A stretch of 17,003 nucleotides of DNA from a bacterium. GTDB taxonomy: Bacteria > Fidelibacterota > Marinisomatia > Marinisomatales > Marinisomataceae. Location: contig JALRJJ010000134.1 in assembly GCA_023255095.1 (NCBI GenBank), forward strand, positions 1 through 17,003, in the 5' to 3' direction. The translations under genes were made by a program, and so were the position numbers. Position 1 is the first letter of the stretch; the number at the start of each line of letters is the position of its first letter. The notes beneath the pieces were generated by a model. That model was not told the DNA's origin and did not search any database. It saw nothing but the letters and a program-made list of their open reading frames with translations. Positions 1-8,249 of this stretch are shown here, piece by piece.

Positions 1-319
1 TTTTACCGTTATAAAAATTAAATGAAAGAGATTCACTATTGGCAAATAAAAATCTTTCCTCATAAGTCATTAAACTATCAGCTTGAACTGACGTAAAGTT
101 TTGAGATTCATCATTTGAAATAACCTTAAGATTTAAATCATTGGGAATATCAGAGGTATATTCAACCTCAAATAATAATGGATCATTTTTTGCCCAATCA
201 TGGTAATCAATTGATATTGTAGCCGAAAAACTATTTGAATCTTGTATTATAGTTGAAGAACTATCACTATTACATTGAATTAAAATGAATGAAAGTATTG
301 TTATTAAATACTTATTCAT
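1..319 (-). CDS. Lipoprotein of unknown function, 3' end cut by window edge
   Basis: I do not recognise this gene. About 106 codons are visible before the window ends, reading leftward from an ATG at 319. The N-terminus is a short Lys-containing start, a hydrophobic stretch (residues 4-14) and a cysteine at 16 preceded by Leu-Ile-Gln. This looks like a signal-peptidase II lipoprotein signal, although Gln just before the Cys is unusual. A Ser-rich linker follows (residues 18-23), then a segment that could be a beta-strand domain (for example around Phe-Glu-Val-Glu-Tyr). The ATG is interlocked with the TAA stop of the PASTA gene in the sequence ATGAATAA (8-base overlap), so the two are probably co-translated. 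An envelope-exposed protein is inferred; no function can be assigned. Confidence 0.7.
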   Translation of the reverse strand, partial: MNKYLITILSFILIQCNSDSSSTIIQDSNSFSATISIDYHDWAKNDPLLFEVEYTSDIPNDLNLKVISNDESQNFTSVQADSLMTYEERFLFANSESLSFNFYNGK

Positions 320-1028
320 TAATTATCAGGTCAATTTTGGTTCCTCTTCTCACTTTTGTGCCTTGAGGGGGATTTTGATTAAAAACAGTTTTAGGAAGAA
401 ATCTTTCATTTTTAATATATTTTATTTTTCCAGTTATTAAGTTCGATTTATCAATTTTTTGCATTGCTTCACTCAGAAATAATCCTTGAAGATCTGGAAC
501 TGATATCAGATCTATAGGGTTTGATCCCTGACTAACTTCTAACCTTATTCCAAAACCTTTTCTCAAACTGTCTTTTGGAGTTGGATATTGCCAAGATACT
601 AATCCCTTATCAAAATTAGCATTAAAAGCATAATAAACTGAATCCACTTCAACTCCTAATTGATCGAGCTCTATCTGCGCAGATCTCAGAGTCTTCCCTA
701 CTAAATCAGGAATTGAAATTTTTTCATTCCATTGGGTAATTTTCACTTTAACAATTCTTCCTTTTTTAACGTTTTTGCCCGCTTTAGGAAACTGCTCAAT
801 AATTAAATTGGGCGATAAATCATTTGAAAAAACTGTATCTACTACAGCAATTTGAATTCTATTTTTTTCAGAAAGATCTTGGGACTCTTCAATAGACAAA
901 CCTTCATAGTTGGGAATTGTAATGATATTCTTTTGATTGATATAAATTGGGAGTATTACATAATTGAAAAGAAATGCTACTAAAAGACCACTCAAAAAAA
1001 GCCCAATAACATAATAAATCTTATTCAT
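312..1028 (-). CDS. Membrane-anchored protein with three PASTA domains, no kinase domain
   Basis: This 238-residue protein has a short cytoplasmic N-terminus, one membrane segment (about residues 5-27) and three successive extracytoplasmic PASTA domains (about 36-98, 104-166 and 175-238). Each begins with an Ile/Val-Pro-(Asn/Asp) strand and a Gly, and ends with a Pro-x-x-Gly or Pro-x-x-Ser turn plus a Lys/Arg-Lys/Arg-Gly strand, as is usual for PASTA. In Gram-positive PASTA kinases and some penicillin-binding proteins these domains bind peptidoglycan fragments. Here there is no kinase or transpeptidase domain, so a cell-wall-binding or scaffold role is inferred. An in-frame GTG at 1043 would add five residues. 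I prefer the ATG at 1028 because it forms the ATGAATAA junction with the fmt stop that recurs in this window. Its place after def-fmt recalls the def-fmt-(rsmB)-PASTA kinase cluster of other phyla. Confidence 0.85.
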   Translation of the reverse strand: MNKIYYVIGLFLSGLLVAFLFNYVILPIYINQKNIITIPNYEGLSIEESQDLSEKNRIQIAVVDTVFSNDLSPNLIIEQFPKAGKNVKKGRIVKVKITQWNEKISIPDLVGKTLRSAQIELDQLGVEVDSVYYAFNANFDKGLVSWQYPTPKDSLRKGFGIRLEVSQGSNPIDLISVPDLQGLFLSEAMQKIDKSNLITGKIKYIKNERFLPKTVFNQNPPQGTKVRRGTKIDLIINE

Positions 1029-1962
1029 ATGAAAAATTTTCACCCATGATATTGTTCCCTCTTAAAAATTCTTCAGAAGACATTATTTTCTTTCCTTCTA
1101 ATTGTAAATTATTAATCATCAAAATTCCATCTTTACATGCTACATGAATTAATTGATCTTTGGTTGAAATCACAGATGAAATTGGATAGTTATGATTGAT
1201 TAATTTAAAACTAGATGCAAATATCTTTATTCTTTTTTTCTTTAAAAAAGTATATGCGCCAGGAGATGGACTGAAAGCTCGAATTTTATTTTGTATAAGT
1301 TCTACAGATTCATTCCAGTTAATTTGAATTTCTTCTTTCGTAATTTTTGGAGCTTTTGTAGCAAGAGCTTCATCCTGAACAATCAATTGAGCTCTATTTT
1401 CATAAATCAAATCTATTGAATTCCGAAGTAAACTACTACCTTCCTGCATCATTTTCATTTCAAGATCTTCAAAATTATCTGAATCATAAATTTTAATTCT
1501 TTTTTGTAAAATTATTTTTCCAGTATCTACTTTTTTATCAATAATAAATGTGGAGACTCCAGTTTCTTTATCACCATTTAATAATGCCCTCTGAATAGGT
1601 GCCGCTCCTCTATATTTAGGTAAAAGAGACGTATGCAAATTAATAGAACCAATTTTTGGTAGTTTTAAAATCGAAATAGGCAAAATTCTATATGCAACTA
1701 CAATAAAAAAATCCGCTTTTAAATTTTCCAATGAAGCCAAAAAAAACTTATCATTCAAATCATTTATATTGAGCAAAGGAATATTCTTCTTTTCTGAGAA
1801 ATCATGCACAGGCGTGATTGAATTTTTGCGACCTCTCCCCATTGGTTTAGGCTCATTAGTTACTACGGCAAGAATTTTGAAAAAATGACTTAATTTTCCT
1901 AAAACAAAACTTGAGAAATTTGTGTTACCAAAAAAAATAATTTTAGGAACGTCTTTTTGCAT
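1021..1962 (-). CDS. fmt: Methionyl-tRNA formyltransferase
   Basis: Transfers a formyl group from 10-formyltetrahydrofolate to Met-tRNAfMet in the cytoplasm, making the initiator tRNA for bacterial translation. The 313-residue length is normal for Fmt. The N-terminal formyltransferase domain (about residues 6-190) carries the signature Ser-Leu-Leu-Pro-x-Tyr-Arg-Gly-Ala-Ala-Pro at 112-122. The catalytic Asn108, His110 and Asp146 match E. coli Asn106, His108 and Asp144. The C-terminal tRNA-binding domain (about 208-310) includes the usual Ile-Arg-Ala-Phe-x-Pro-x-Pro-Gly-Ala stretch at 227-236. The ATG at 1962 lies inside the 3' end of def, a 20-base overlap, and no other start fits before the conserved Ile-Ile-Phe-Phe-Gly strand. 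A weak purine-rich stretch (AGAAAG) lies just upstream. Def and Fmt act at opposite ends of the same formyl-Met cycle, so their pairing is expected. Confidence 0.97.
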   Translation of the reverse strand: MQKDVPKIIFFGNTNFSSFVLGKLSHFFKILAVVTNEPKPMGRGRKNSITPVHDFSEKKNIPLLNINDLNDKFFLASLENLKADFFIVVAYRILPISILKLPKIGSINLHTSLLPKYRGAAPIQRALLNGDKETGVSTFIIDKKVDTGKIILQKRIKIYDSDNFEDLEMKMMQEGSSLLRNSIDLIYENRAQLIVQDEALATKAPKITKEEIQINWNESVELIQNKIRAFSPSPGAYTFLKKKRIKIFASSFKLINHNYPISSVISTKDQLIHVACKDGILMINNLQLEGKKIMSSEEFLRGNNIMGENFSYE

Positions 1963-2461
1963 TACTTTCTAGTAATTCGTTTAGTTTCTTTTCGTATTTA
2001 ATCAAATCTGAAGGGGAGGCGTAATCTGTAATTAATTTTGCTTCAAGATGGTCATTTTCATGTTGAATGACAGTTGCTAATAAACCATTAAAAGTTTTTT
2101 CATGATGAACTAAATTTTCATCAAGGTATGAAAAAAGAATTTCAGAACATCTTTTAACTCTAATTCTTACATCCGGTAAAGATAAACAACCTTCAGTGTC
2201 AATTGTCTCACCACTACAATCCATAATTTTTCCATTAATAAACACCATTGGACTTTCAGCCTCTTCTGTATGAGAAATATCTACAACAAATATTTTAAAA
2301 TTTATTCCAATCTGATTCGCAGCCAATCCTATACCATCATTTTCATACATAGTATCAAATAAATCATTAATGAGGATATCAATTTCTTTAAAATCAACAA
2401 TTTCTTGAGCTACTGTTCTTAAAGACTCATGTCCATAGGTTACAACTGGTTTGACTGCCAT
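1943..2461 (-). CDS. def: Peptide deformylase
   Basis: Removes the N-formyl group from the first methionine of nascent proteins at the ribosome, using an Fe2+-type metal. The protein has 172 residues, within the family range. All three defining motifs are present: Gly-Ile-Gly-Leu-Ala-Ala-x-Gln (43-50), Glu-Gly-Cys-Leu-Ser-Leu (90-95, metal ligand Cys92) and Gln-His-Glu-x-Asp-His-Leu (133-139, metal ligands His134 and His138, catalytic Glu135). The last seven codons and stop overlap the start of fmt by 20 bases. The gene begins four bases after the yajC stop. No Shine-Dalgarno is visible in the AT-rich stretch before its ATG, so it is probably translated from the yajC message by coupling. Identification is secure; only metal preference is unknown. 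Confidence 0.97.
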   Translation of the reverse strand: MAVKPVVTYGHESLRTVAQEIVDFKEIDILINDLFDTMYENDGIGLAANQIGINFKIFVVDISHTEEAESPMVFINGKIMDCSGETIDTEGCLSLPDVRIRVKRCSEILFSYLDENLVHHEKTFNGLLATVIQHENDHLEAKLITDYASPSDLIKYEKKLNELLESNAKRRS

Positions 2462-2465
2462 GAGA

Positions 2466-2750
2466 TTAACTTATTTTTTGATTAATGGCAGTTTTTTCAA
2501 TCGTCAAATCAGAATCCGAAGAAATTTTTAAAACTACAGTTTTATCTTTGACTTCAACGATTTTCCCGTGAATTCCTCCAATTGTAATTACCTTATCTCC
2601 TTTTTGAAGATTCGACTGTAAGTTTTTCACTTCCTCTTGTTTTTTAGAACTTGGTCTTATGAAAAAATAATAAACGACTAAAAAAATTAGAAAAATTGGG
2701 AGTTGTGATAATAAAATTTCTAGAAAACTGGGATTATTAGTTTCGTTCAT
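2466..2750 (-). CDS. yajC: Preprotein translocase accessory subunit YajC
   Basis: A 94-residue inner-membrane protein that associates with SecDF as an accessory to the SecYEG translocon. It shows the family pattern: a short polar N-terminus, one hydrophobic helix (about residues 11-31), then Phe-Phe-Ile-Arg-Pro-Ser-x-Lys-Lys (29-37), a Gln/Lys-rich helix, and the conserved Gly-Asp-Lys-Val-x-Thr-x-Gly-Gly-Ile-x-Gly-Lys stretch (51-63). It ends with a short beta domain. It is followed four bases later by def. A 12-base gap separates it from the YfhO-family gene upstream, one of only two spacers of more than 10 bases in the window. secD/secF are not in view. No clear Shine-Dalgarno or promoter is seen in front of it. 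Confidence 0.95.
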   Translation of the reverse strand: MNETNNPSFLEILLSQLPIFLIFLVVYYFFIRPSSKKQEEVKNLQSNLQKGDKVITIGGIHGKIVEVKDKTVVLKISSDSDLTIEKTAINQKIS

Positions 2751-2762
2751 ACAGAATATAAG

Positions 2763-4838
2763 TTAAAGTAGGTATTTTTTTTTAACAAGCTGATAAAAGA
2801 TAATAGTAATGAAAAAAATTAGAAGAATTGATGATAATATGTAAAGAATTCTGAAAAAAGAATTGTCATATTTGTATATAACTTCATGCTCCCCTTTTGG
2901 AATAATTAATCCTCTAAGAACCCCATTGGTTTTGAATGTTTTTACTGGTATTCCATCAATAAAAGCCTTCCATCTTGCCGGATAAAAGATTTCGCTAAGC
3001 ACTAAAAAAGAATCTGAATCTGATTGATTATTAACCCTTATTTTTATTTCATGAAGACCCCATTCAAAATCGACTACTTCTCCATCTGAGAATAATTTAT
3101 CTTCAAGATCTTCTACCACTACAGTATTCAAAGGATTAAACGCATCAGCAGTAAGATAAAAGAAAAGATTTTCATCGGATTTTATTGCTCTTTTAGCAAA
3201 CCAAGCTCTTGGCAGAGCATTTAAAAATTCGTAAATGTAAACATCACCGCTATACGTAACAGAATGAAAATTAGTTTTTTTTATTAAATGAAAATTTTGA
3301 TTATCAATTTCAATTGTTGAGATAAAATACTTTACATTTAAAAACTTCAAAACTGGAATTGATAATAAATTATTTGAATTGTTCATTAGCGCAGAATAAT
3401 GATAAAATTTTGCTGGATGAAATCCGCCTACTGACTCTATTCCAAAATATTTGAATTTTGGATCCTGAAATAATTGAGCAACCGGATATATTCTGTAAGA
3501 AGTTTTATCCGCCAGTAAAAAACTAATTGTTTCATCTTCAGTAAAATATTGATTGAATATATTTTTTTCAATAAGCTGACTTTGTTGAGAGTCATTTTTC
3601 GAAGGGTTTATAATTCTTTTGTCAACTCTATAAATATCAATAAATGATAGAATAAAAAATAAAGCTAGAATCAAATTGGACATTGAAAATTTATTTACAA
3701 TCCTATTCTGAAATTTATGTCGTAAATCATTTAGTCCAAAAGCGGCTAAAATATAGAGAATGAAATTTGTTACAATTAGAATCATACTTGGAACCCGAAA
3801 ACTGCTGAAAAAGGGTGCATAATCAAACAATAGGTTGTAAACGTAAGGGAAATACTTACCAAAAGATATGAGGAGACTCAATAATAAAACTAGAGCTAAA
3901 TATTTCCTTAAAGAATCAAATTTCGAAAAAGAAAAGAATGCTAAAATTAAAACAAATATTCCAACATAATGAGGGAAGTCAGTAAATGGCATATGGCCAG
4001 AATAGCTCTCTCCCCCAAAACCATAATAATTAGGATTAATATATGTAATCAATTCTTTTGGATGCATTGACCAATTGGTTGCATATGAATAAAGATTATC
4101 TGATATAGAACGTATTGAATTTTTTGCGAAAGAAAGGCTAGGAAAATAAATATGGGAAGCTAAAAAAGTAGCTATAATAAATGACGAAAATACGCCCAAT
4201 ACATTTTGTTTTTTTCTGTATTTAATAAAAAGATACAACGAGTGAGCAAAAAATAGCATACAGCCATAATAAACTATTTGAACATGGGCTCGTTGAAAAA
4301 AGAAACCCAAAATAATTGTCAATAGAGAAAAATTAAGTATTGAATTATTATTATAATATCTGTTTAATAAAAATAACAACCATGGAAAAAATGAAGCGGT
4401 CATAAATTGACTTCCGTGCCCAAAAACTATCATTGTAATTAAGAAAGGATTCATGATCCAAAGAATACTTATCATTAAAGAAATTCTGGAGTCTATTCCG
4501 AGTTGTTTAAGAAATAAAGACATACCAAACCCAGAAAAAACTAAATGAATAAACTGAATGAATAGATCATTGATGCCTAATGCATTCAGTAATAAGCTAG
4601 GAAAATAAAGCAGGTTTATATTTGTATAAGCTTCTAAGGTAGGCATACCGGAAAAAACCCATGGTTGCCATTGGGGCCAAACTCCGATTATTTCTTTATA
4701 TTTCGACAAGATATGACTTATAGCAAAGGGGTTTAAAGTATCCCCTGAACCAAAAGTGAAGTTGTAAAAAAAAATTGGGTAAAATAAAATAATTACAACC
4801 CCAATATATGTTAAAAATTGTAAAAGAATTTTATTCAT
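2763..4838 (-). CDS. YfhO-family multi-pass membrane protein (putative GT-C glycosyltransferase)
   Basis: A 691-residue polytopic membrane protein. After the first helix (about 6-26), an external loop carries Gly-Ser-Gly-Asp-Thr (30-34) and then Trp-x-Pro-Trp-x-x-Ser-Gly-Met-Pro-Thr (57-67), the sort of acidic loop and SGMPT signature found in YfhO-family proteins. Many further helices follow to about residue 400. A large soluble, probably extracytoplasmic domain (about 405-660) comes next, then a final helix (about 665-685) and a Lys-rich tail. In Bacillus, YfhO is the presumed GT-C enzyme moving a sugar from undecaprenyl phosphate onto a surface polymer, working with the GT2 CsbB. The GT2 at 8250-9176 could fill that partner role here. 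The ATG at 4838 is interlocked with the flippase stop (ATGAATAA). Family assignment is good; acceptor and donor are unknown. Confidence 0.85.
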   Translation of the reverse strand: MNKILLQFLTYIGVVIILFYPIFFYNFTFGSGDTLNPFAISHILSKYKEIIGVWPQWQPWVFSGMPTLEAYTNINLLYFPSLLLNALGINDLFIQFIHLVFSGFGMSLFLKQLGIDSRISLMISILWIMNPFLITMIVFGHGSQFMTASFFPWLLFLLNRYYNNNSILNFSLLTIILGFFFQRAHVQIVYYGCMLFFAHSLYLFIKYRKKQNVLGVFSSFIIATFLASHIYFPSLSFAKNSIRSISDNLYSYATNWSMHPKELITYINPNYYGFGGESYSGHMPFTDFPHYVGIFVLILAFFSFSKFDSLRKYLALVLLLSLLISFGKYFPYVYNLLFDYAPFFSSFRVPSMILIVTNFILYILAAFGLNDLRHKFQNRIVNKFSMSNLILALFFILSFIDIYRVDKRIINPSKNDSQQSQLIEKNIFNQYFTEDETISFLLADKTSYRIYPVAQLFQDPKFKYFGIESVGGFHPAKFYHYSALMNNSNNLLSIPVLKFLNVKYFISTIEIDNQNFHLIKKTNFHSVTYSGDVYIYEFLNALPRAWFAKRAIKSDENLFFYLTADAFNPLNTVVVEDLEDKLFSDGEVVDFEWGLHEIKIRVNNQSDSDSFLVLSEIFYPARWKAFIDGIPVKTFKTNGVLRGLIIPKGEHEVIYKYDNSFFRILYILSSILLIFFITIIFYQLVKKKYLL

Positions 4839-6339
4839 TTACTTTATCTTTTAATCTTTTAAAAATCATTTTCTCCGCCTTAGAAATACCTATCAATCCA
4901 TATATCGCAAAATAAACTATTGAAGTAAAAATGAATGCTAAACTAATTTTTCCAACATGCTTAAAAAAGTTTGTATCTTGAAGGGGTTGGTTAAAAAAAG
5001 GAATAAAGTCTATTACTAAAAATGTTACAATTCCTACCAAGAGTGGTTTTAAAGAATTAATGGACAAATTCAATATTCTGAACTTACTATAAATCTGTAA
5101 TAACCTAATAATACTTAGGATTATAAGCGAAATTGAAGTGGCGATTACAGCTCCATTAAGACCGTATTTTGGTATTAATATCCAGTTAAAAAATATGTTA
5201 AGAAAAAGACCGATCGAAACATTTAAAAAATTCAAATTAGAAAAACCTGCCATTGAAAGAATGGAAGAGCCTAATCCAAAATAAGATTGTATTAAAATAC
5301 CTACTGATAAAAATATTAATGAAAAATCATTAATAAATTCATCTCCAAAAATTGAAAGGATATCTGAAGGAAATAAAACAAAAAATATAAAAAGAGGCAT
5401 TGAAAACATTAGTATCCAATTAGATGATAAATCAAAAATTTCCTTCATTTTCAAATGATTTTTTTCATAATAATATTTGGAAAACATCGGTGAGAAAATT
5501 CCTGCAAAAGCAAAGAAAATCATTCTGATTAATCCTGCAGTTCTCTCAATGGGATGATATAAACCTACAGAATATGCATCCTCAAAAGTTGAAAGCATCA
5601 AAATATCTGTCCAATGCATGATTATCCCTACAGCTGAAACGAACATTAAAGGAATTGAAAATTGTAAAATTTCTCTATTGAATGAGGTTTTAAATATCTC
5701 TTTGATTCTTATTTTTGAAAATCTTCTTGCGAAAAAGAATATTGCTATAATTGAAATAAAAGAAGAAATAATAGTAGGAAAGATAATTGCTGCTAAAGGA
5801 TTGGAAATAAAATAAATGAGGATCGTAAATACTAATAAAGTTAAGGGAGATAATAATTGGTTGACGAAAATTTTATACTTTAGAGACTGAAAAGCTTGAG
5901 TGAATGATGAAAGAATTAGAGTTGTTACAGTAAAAGGTAAAGTTATAGAAAACCATTTTAACAAAATAGATACTGAAATATCTTCTTTTAAAATATTCTG
6001 CACTAACCAATCAGATAAAAGAAAAATAACTAAAGCAATTAAAGTGCTAGATAAAAGTGCAGTTTTAAGACTGGACTCTAGTATTTTTTGGATATCACTT
6101 TTATTATTTGGATTTCTACTGACAAATCGAAGCACACCTGTGTCTAATCCCAATAGAGCAAAAACCTCTGAAATTCTCATAACTGCATTAGCAATTGAAT
6201 AAAAACCCAATAATTGCGCGCCAAAAAATCGTCCTAAAATAATAGAAAACAAATAGCGAAAAACAGACCCTATTGACATTCCTGAAAAAGAAATTCCAGC
6301 CTCTTTTAAGATTCTTCTTTTCGGATGACTATTTGACAT
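4831..6339 (-). CDS. Wzx-like polysaccharide flippase (MOP superfamily)
   Basis: A 502-residue, very hydrophobic protein with about 12-14 predicted membrane helices spread over the whole length, the normal size for Wzx/RfbX-type lipid-linked oligosaccharide flippases. The N-terminus has the recognisable family opening: a Lys/Arg-rich start, Lys-Glu-Ala-Gly, a first helix, then Gly-Arg-Phe-Phe-Gly-Ala-x-x-Leu-Gly-x-Tyr-Ser (36-48) and a helix ending in Gly-Leu-Asp-Thr-Gly-Val-Leu-Arg-Phe (64-72). These proteins move undecaprenyl-diphosphate-linked glycans from the cytoplasmic to the periplasmic leaflet. Its start overlaps the end of the GT2 gene at 6329-7180 by 11 bases, and its end overlaps the YfhO-family gene by 8. 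It therefore sits between cytoplasmic sugar-transfer genes and a candidate periplasmic one. The exact substrate cannot be read from the sequence. Confidence 0.88.
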   Translation of the reverse strand: MSNSHPKRRILKEAGISFSGMSIGSVFRYLFSIILGRFFGAQLLGFYSIANAVMRISEVFALLGLDTGVLRFVSRNPNNKSDIQKILESSLKTALLSSTLIALVIFLLSDWLVQNILKEDISVSILLKWFSITLPFTVTTLILSSFTQAFQSLKYKIFVNQLLSPLTLLVFTILIYFISNPLAAIIFPTIISSFISIIAIFFFARRFSKIRIKEIFKTSFNREILQFSIPLMFVSAVGIIMHWTDILMLSTFEDAYSVGLYHPIERTAGLIRMIFFAFAGIFSPMFSKYYYEKNHLKMKEIFDLSSNWILMFSMPLFIFFVLFPSDILSIFGDEFINDFSLIFLSVGILIQSYFGLGSSILSMAGFSNLNFLNVSIGLFLNIFFNWILIPKYGLNGAVIATSISLIILSIIRLLQIYSKFRILNLSINSLKPLLVGIVTFLVIDFIPFFNQPLQDTNFFKHVGKISLAFIFTSIVYFAIYGLIGISKAEKMIFKRLKDKVNE

Positions 6340-7180
6340 CTTTAAATCTAATCAAAAAATATTTTAAAAAATTGTAGGGTAGAAAAAAAATTATCCAAAA
6401 AATTGAAATGGTAAATATCTGAAAAAAATTGGCATGATTCCAAAAAAGTTTAATTTGATTCTTAAATTTTAACGAAAGTTTTGTAAAAGAATTAGAACCA
6501 AGAGACTTGGATACATGATGTAAAATAATAGATTTCGGATTGTAAACTATCTCTCTGTTTAAAGATCTAGCCTTTAAAGAAAAATCAACATCTTCACAGT
6601 AAAAGGAGTATCTTGAATCGAATCCTCCGATTTTTTCGAAATCAGACTTTAAAATACAAAAGCAACATCCGGTAGCATAATCTGTAATTGATTGAAAAGA
6701 AAATTTAGAATCATCTTCTTTTCTAATACCAATATGATAAATGAGACCAAGCCATAAATTAATCCTTGCTCCTGCAAACCAGATTAAATTGGATTGATCT
6801 GCGTAAAGAATTTTTGGTACAGAGATAATATGTTTAGGATTTTCTTGAAGAGTGTTGACAAGTGGATTCAAAAAATTACGACTTACAATAGTATCATTAT
6901 TTAAAAAGACTAAATATTCATTTTCTTCAATATCAATTCTTTTAATAGCCTGATTATATCCCTCTGCAAATTTATAGTTCTCTTCGAGTTTTAAAAAATT
7001 TATTTGAGGAAACTTTTTATAAAGATATTCAAGAGAATCATCTGATGAATTATTATCAATAACTGTTAGCTCAAAATTTGGATAATCAATTTTAAGAATG
7101 GAATTAATGCAATTTTCGGTTAGTTTTTTTTCATTCCATGTAAGTAACAAAATATGCGCTTTAAGAAAATCGGATTTCAT
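6329..7180 (-). CDS. Glycosyltransferase family 2, rhamnosyltransferase (WbbL)-like
   Basis: A 283-residue GT-A fold enzyme expected to transfer a sugar from a nucleotide donor to a growing lipid-linked glycan on the cytoplasmic face. Visible motifs are an N-terminal strand ending Leu-Thr-Trp-Asn (12-16), Asp-Asn-x-Ser-x-Asp (42-47), the metal-binding region Leu-Asn-Asn-Asp-Thr (93-97), Ala-Thr-Gly-Cys-Cys-x-x-Ile (169-176), Gly-Gly-Phe-Asp (185-188) and the catalytic Glu-Asp-Val-Asp (196-199). The order matches the dTDP-rhamnosyltransferase-type GT2 group. A hydrophobic segment near the C-terminus (about 252-275) probably tethers the protein to the membrane. Its ATG overlaps the TAA of the upstream GT4 gene as TAATG, so the two are translationally coupled. 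The donor sugar is not determined: rhamnose is suggested by family likeness only. Confidence 0.9.
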   Translation of the reverse strand: MKSDFLKAHILLLTWNEKKLTENCINSILKIDYPNFELTVIDNNSSDDSLEYLYKKFPQINFLKLEENYKFAEGYNQAIKRIDIEENEYLVFLNNDTIVSRNFLNPLVNTLQENPKHIISVPKILYADQSNLIWFAGARINLWLGLIYHIGIRKEDDSKFSFQSITDYATGCCFCILKSDFEKIGGFDSRYSFYCEDVDFSLKARSLNREIVYNPKSIILHHVSKSLGSNSFTKLSLKFKNQIKLFWNHANFFQIFTISIFWIIFFLPYNFLKYFLIRFKDVK

Positions 7181-8247
7181 TATTTTAAATTAAGATTATC
7201 AACAAAATTTTTCCAAGTCATTTGAATTTTTAAAGTTTTAATGTCTTCTTTGGAGAATAAATTTTCTTTGTTTTTAAAAAAAAGATTGATTTTCTCTGCT
7301 ATAGAAGAGGGATTTGATTTTGAAATCAACCCAGTTTTGTTTTTTAAAACATAGTCTACTAGCCCCCCAGAATCAGTTACTAGTACAGGCTTATCAAAGT
7401 TATAAGCTAATGATAAGACACCGCTTTGACTGGATTTTTTATAAGGAAGTACTACTAAATCTACTTGATTAAAATAATCTTGAATTTTTTCTTCAGAAAT
7501 GTAAGAATCAAAAATCCTCACTCTATTTTGAAGATTTAATTTTTTAACCAAATTTAAATATTTTTGTTTAGAATCATAAAATTCTCCGACAACCAACAAT
7601 TGAATTTTATTATTAACTTGATTCATTGCTTCAATTAAAATATCGAGCCCCTTGTATTTTCTGACAAGACCAAAAAACAAAACCGTATCAGAGCTTTCAG
7701 TTGAAATAACACTTTTTGAATTTTCAACATTATAAATAGGGTGATATATCTTATTTACTCTAGCTAGTGGATTTAATCTTTTAATGATTTCATAAGAATA
7801 ATTATTCATCACAATAAACTCATCATTGTTATTTAATAAAATTTTTAAAAATAATTTTTCAAAAAATATATTTTCATGGGATATAACATTATGCAAAATT
7901 ATCCTTTTTTTAATTTTTGAATTTTTTTTTGAGAAATAAATAAACATTGGCAAAAAAGCCCAATGCCAGTAATGAAAAATGATATAATCAGGACGAAATT
8001 TATTGATTAATTGCACACCCTTAAACCACGTAAAAATATTATAAAATTTTAAAATTCTATGAGAATTAAAATCTTTACTTGAATCATCAAATTGAGATTT
8101 TCCAGGAAATAATAGATTTGGATAAAGTTTTTTAAAATTTAATACTTCAACTGTAGAAGATTTTGATAATTCGATATTGAGACTTTGATGAAACTTAGCA
8201 ATCCCACCCCTGAAGGGAGAAATTGGTCCAATAGATAAAATTTTCAC
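7180..8247 (-). CDS. Glycosyltransferase family 4 (GT-B fold)
   Basis: A 355-residue two-domain GT-B enzyme. The N-terminal domain opens with Ile-Leu-Ser-Ile-Gly-Pro-Ile-x-Pro-Phe-Arg-Gly-Gly-Ile-Ala (3-17), the glycine-rich acceptor-side loop of GT4 enzymes. The C-terminal domain has Phe-Phe-Gly-Leu-Val-Arg-Lys-Tyr-Lys-Gly (191-200), Leu-Pro-Tyr-Lys (267-270), then Ser-Gly-Val-Leu-Ser-Leu-Ala (275-281), and Pro-Val-Leu-Val-Thr-Asp-Ser-Gly-Gly-Leu (287-296). The Ser-x-Ser-Gly segment replaces the usual E-x7-E first Glu region, so nucleotide-sugar preference is uncertain. The start is GTG at 8247, two bases after the TGA of the preceding GT2 gene. This start is chosen because the conserved first strand begins immediately after it. 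It ends as TAATG with the next GT2. The role is addition of one sugar in surface-glycan assembly (inferred). Confidence 0.9.
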   Translation of the reverse strand: MKILSIGPISPFRGGIAKFHQSLNIELSKSSTVEVLNFKKLYPNLLFPGKSQFDDSSKDFNSHRILKFYNIFTWFKGVQLINKFRPDYIIFHYWHWAFLPMFIYFSKKNSKIKKRIILHNVISHENIFFEKLFLKILLNNNDEFIVMNNYSYEIIKRLNPLARVNKIYHPIYNVENSKSVISTESSDTVLFFGLVRKYKGLDILIEAMNQVNNKIQLLVVGEFYDSKQKYLNLVKKLNLQNRVRIFDSYISEEKIQDYFNQVDLVVLPYKKSSQSGVLSLAYNFDKPVLVTDSGGLVDYVLKNKTGLISKSNPSSIAEKINLFFKNKENLFSKEDIKTLKIQMTWKNFVDNLNLK

Positions 8248-8249
8248 AA

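Noticed and set aside
1029..1043. Upstream GTG start for the PASTA protein
   Set aside because: Adds only five residues before the membrane segment. The ATG at 1028 matches the junction seen elsewhere, though GTG use cannot be fully excluded.
5618..6202. Two plus-strand open frames (65 and 100 codons)
   Set aside because: Both are opposite the flippase gene; their hydrophobic pattern mirrors the membrane helices encoded on the other strand.
7922..7930. Nine-base homopolymer tract in the GT4 gene as a possible frameshift or slippage site
   Set aside because: The frame is intact on both sides (Lys-Lys-Asn context), and similar tracts are common in this AT-rich sequence, for example near 2775-2783.
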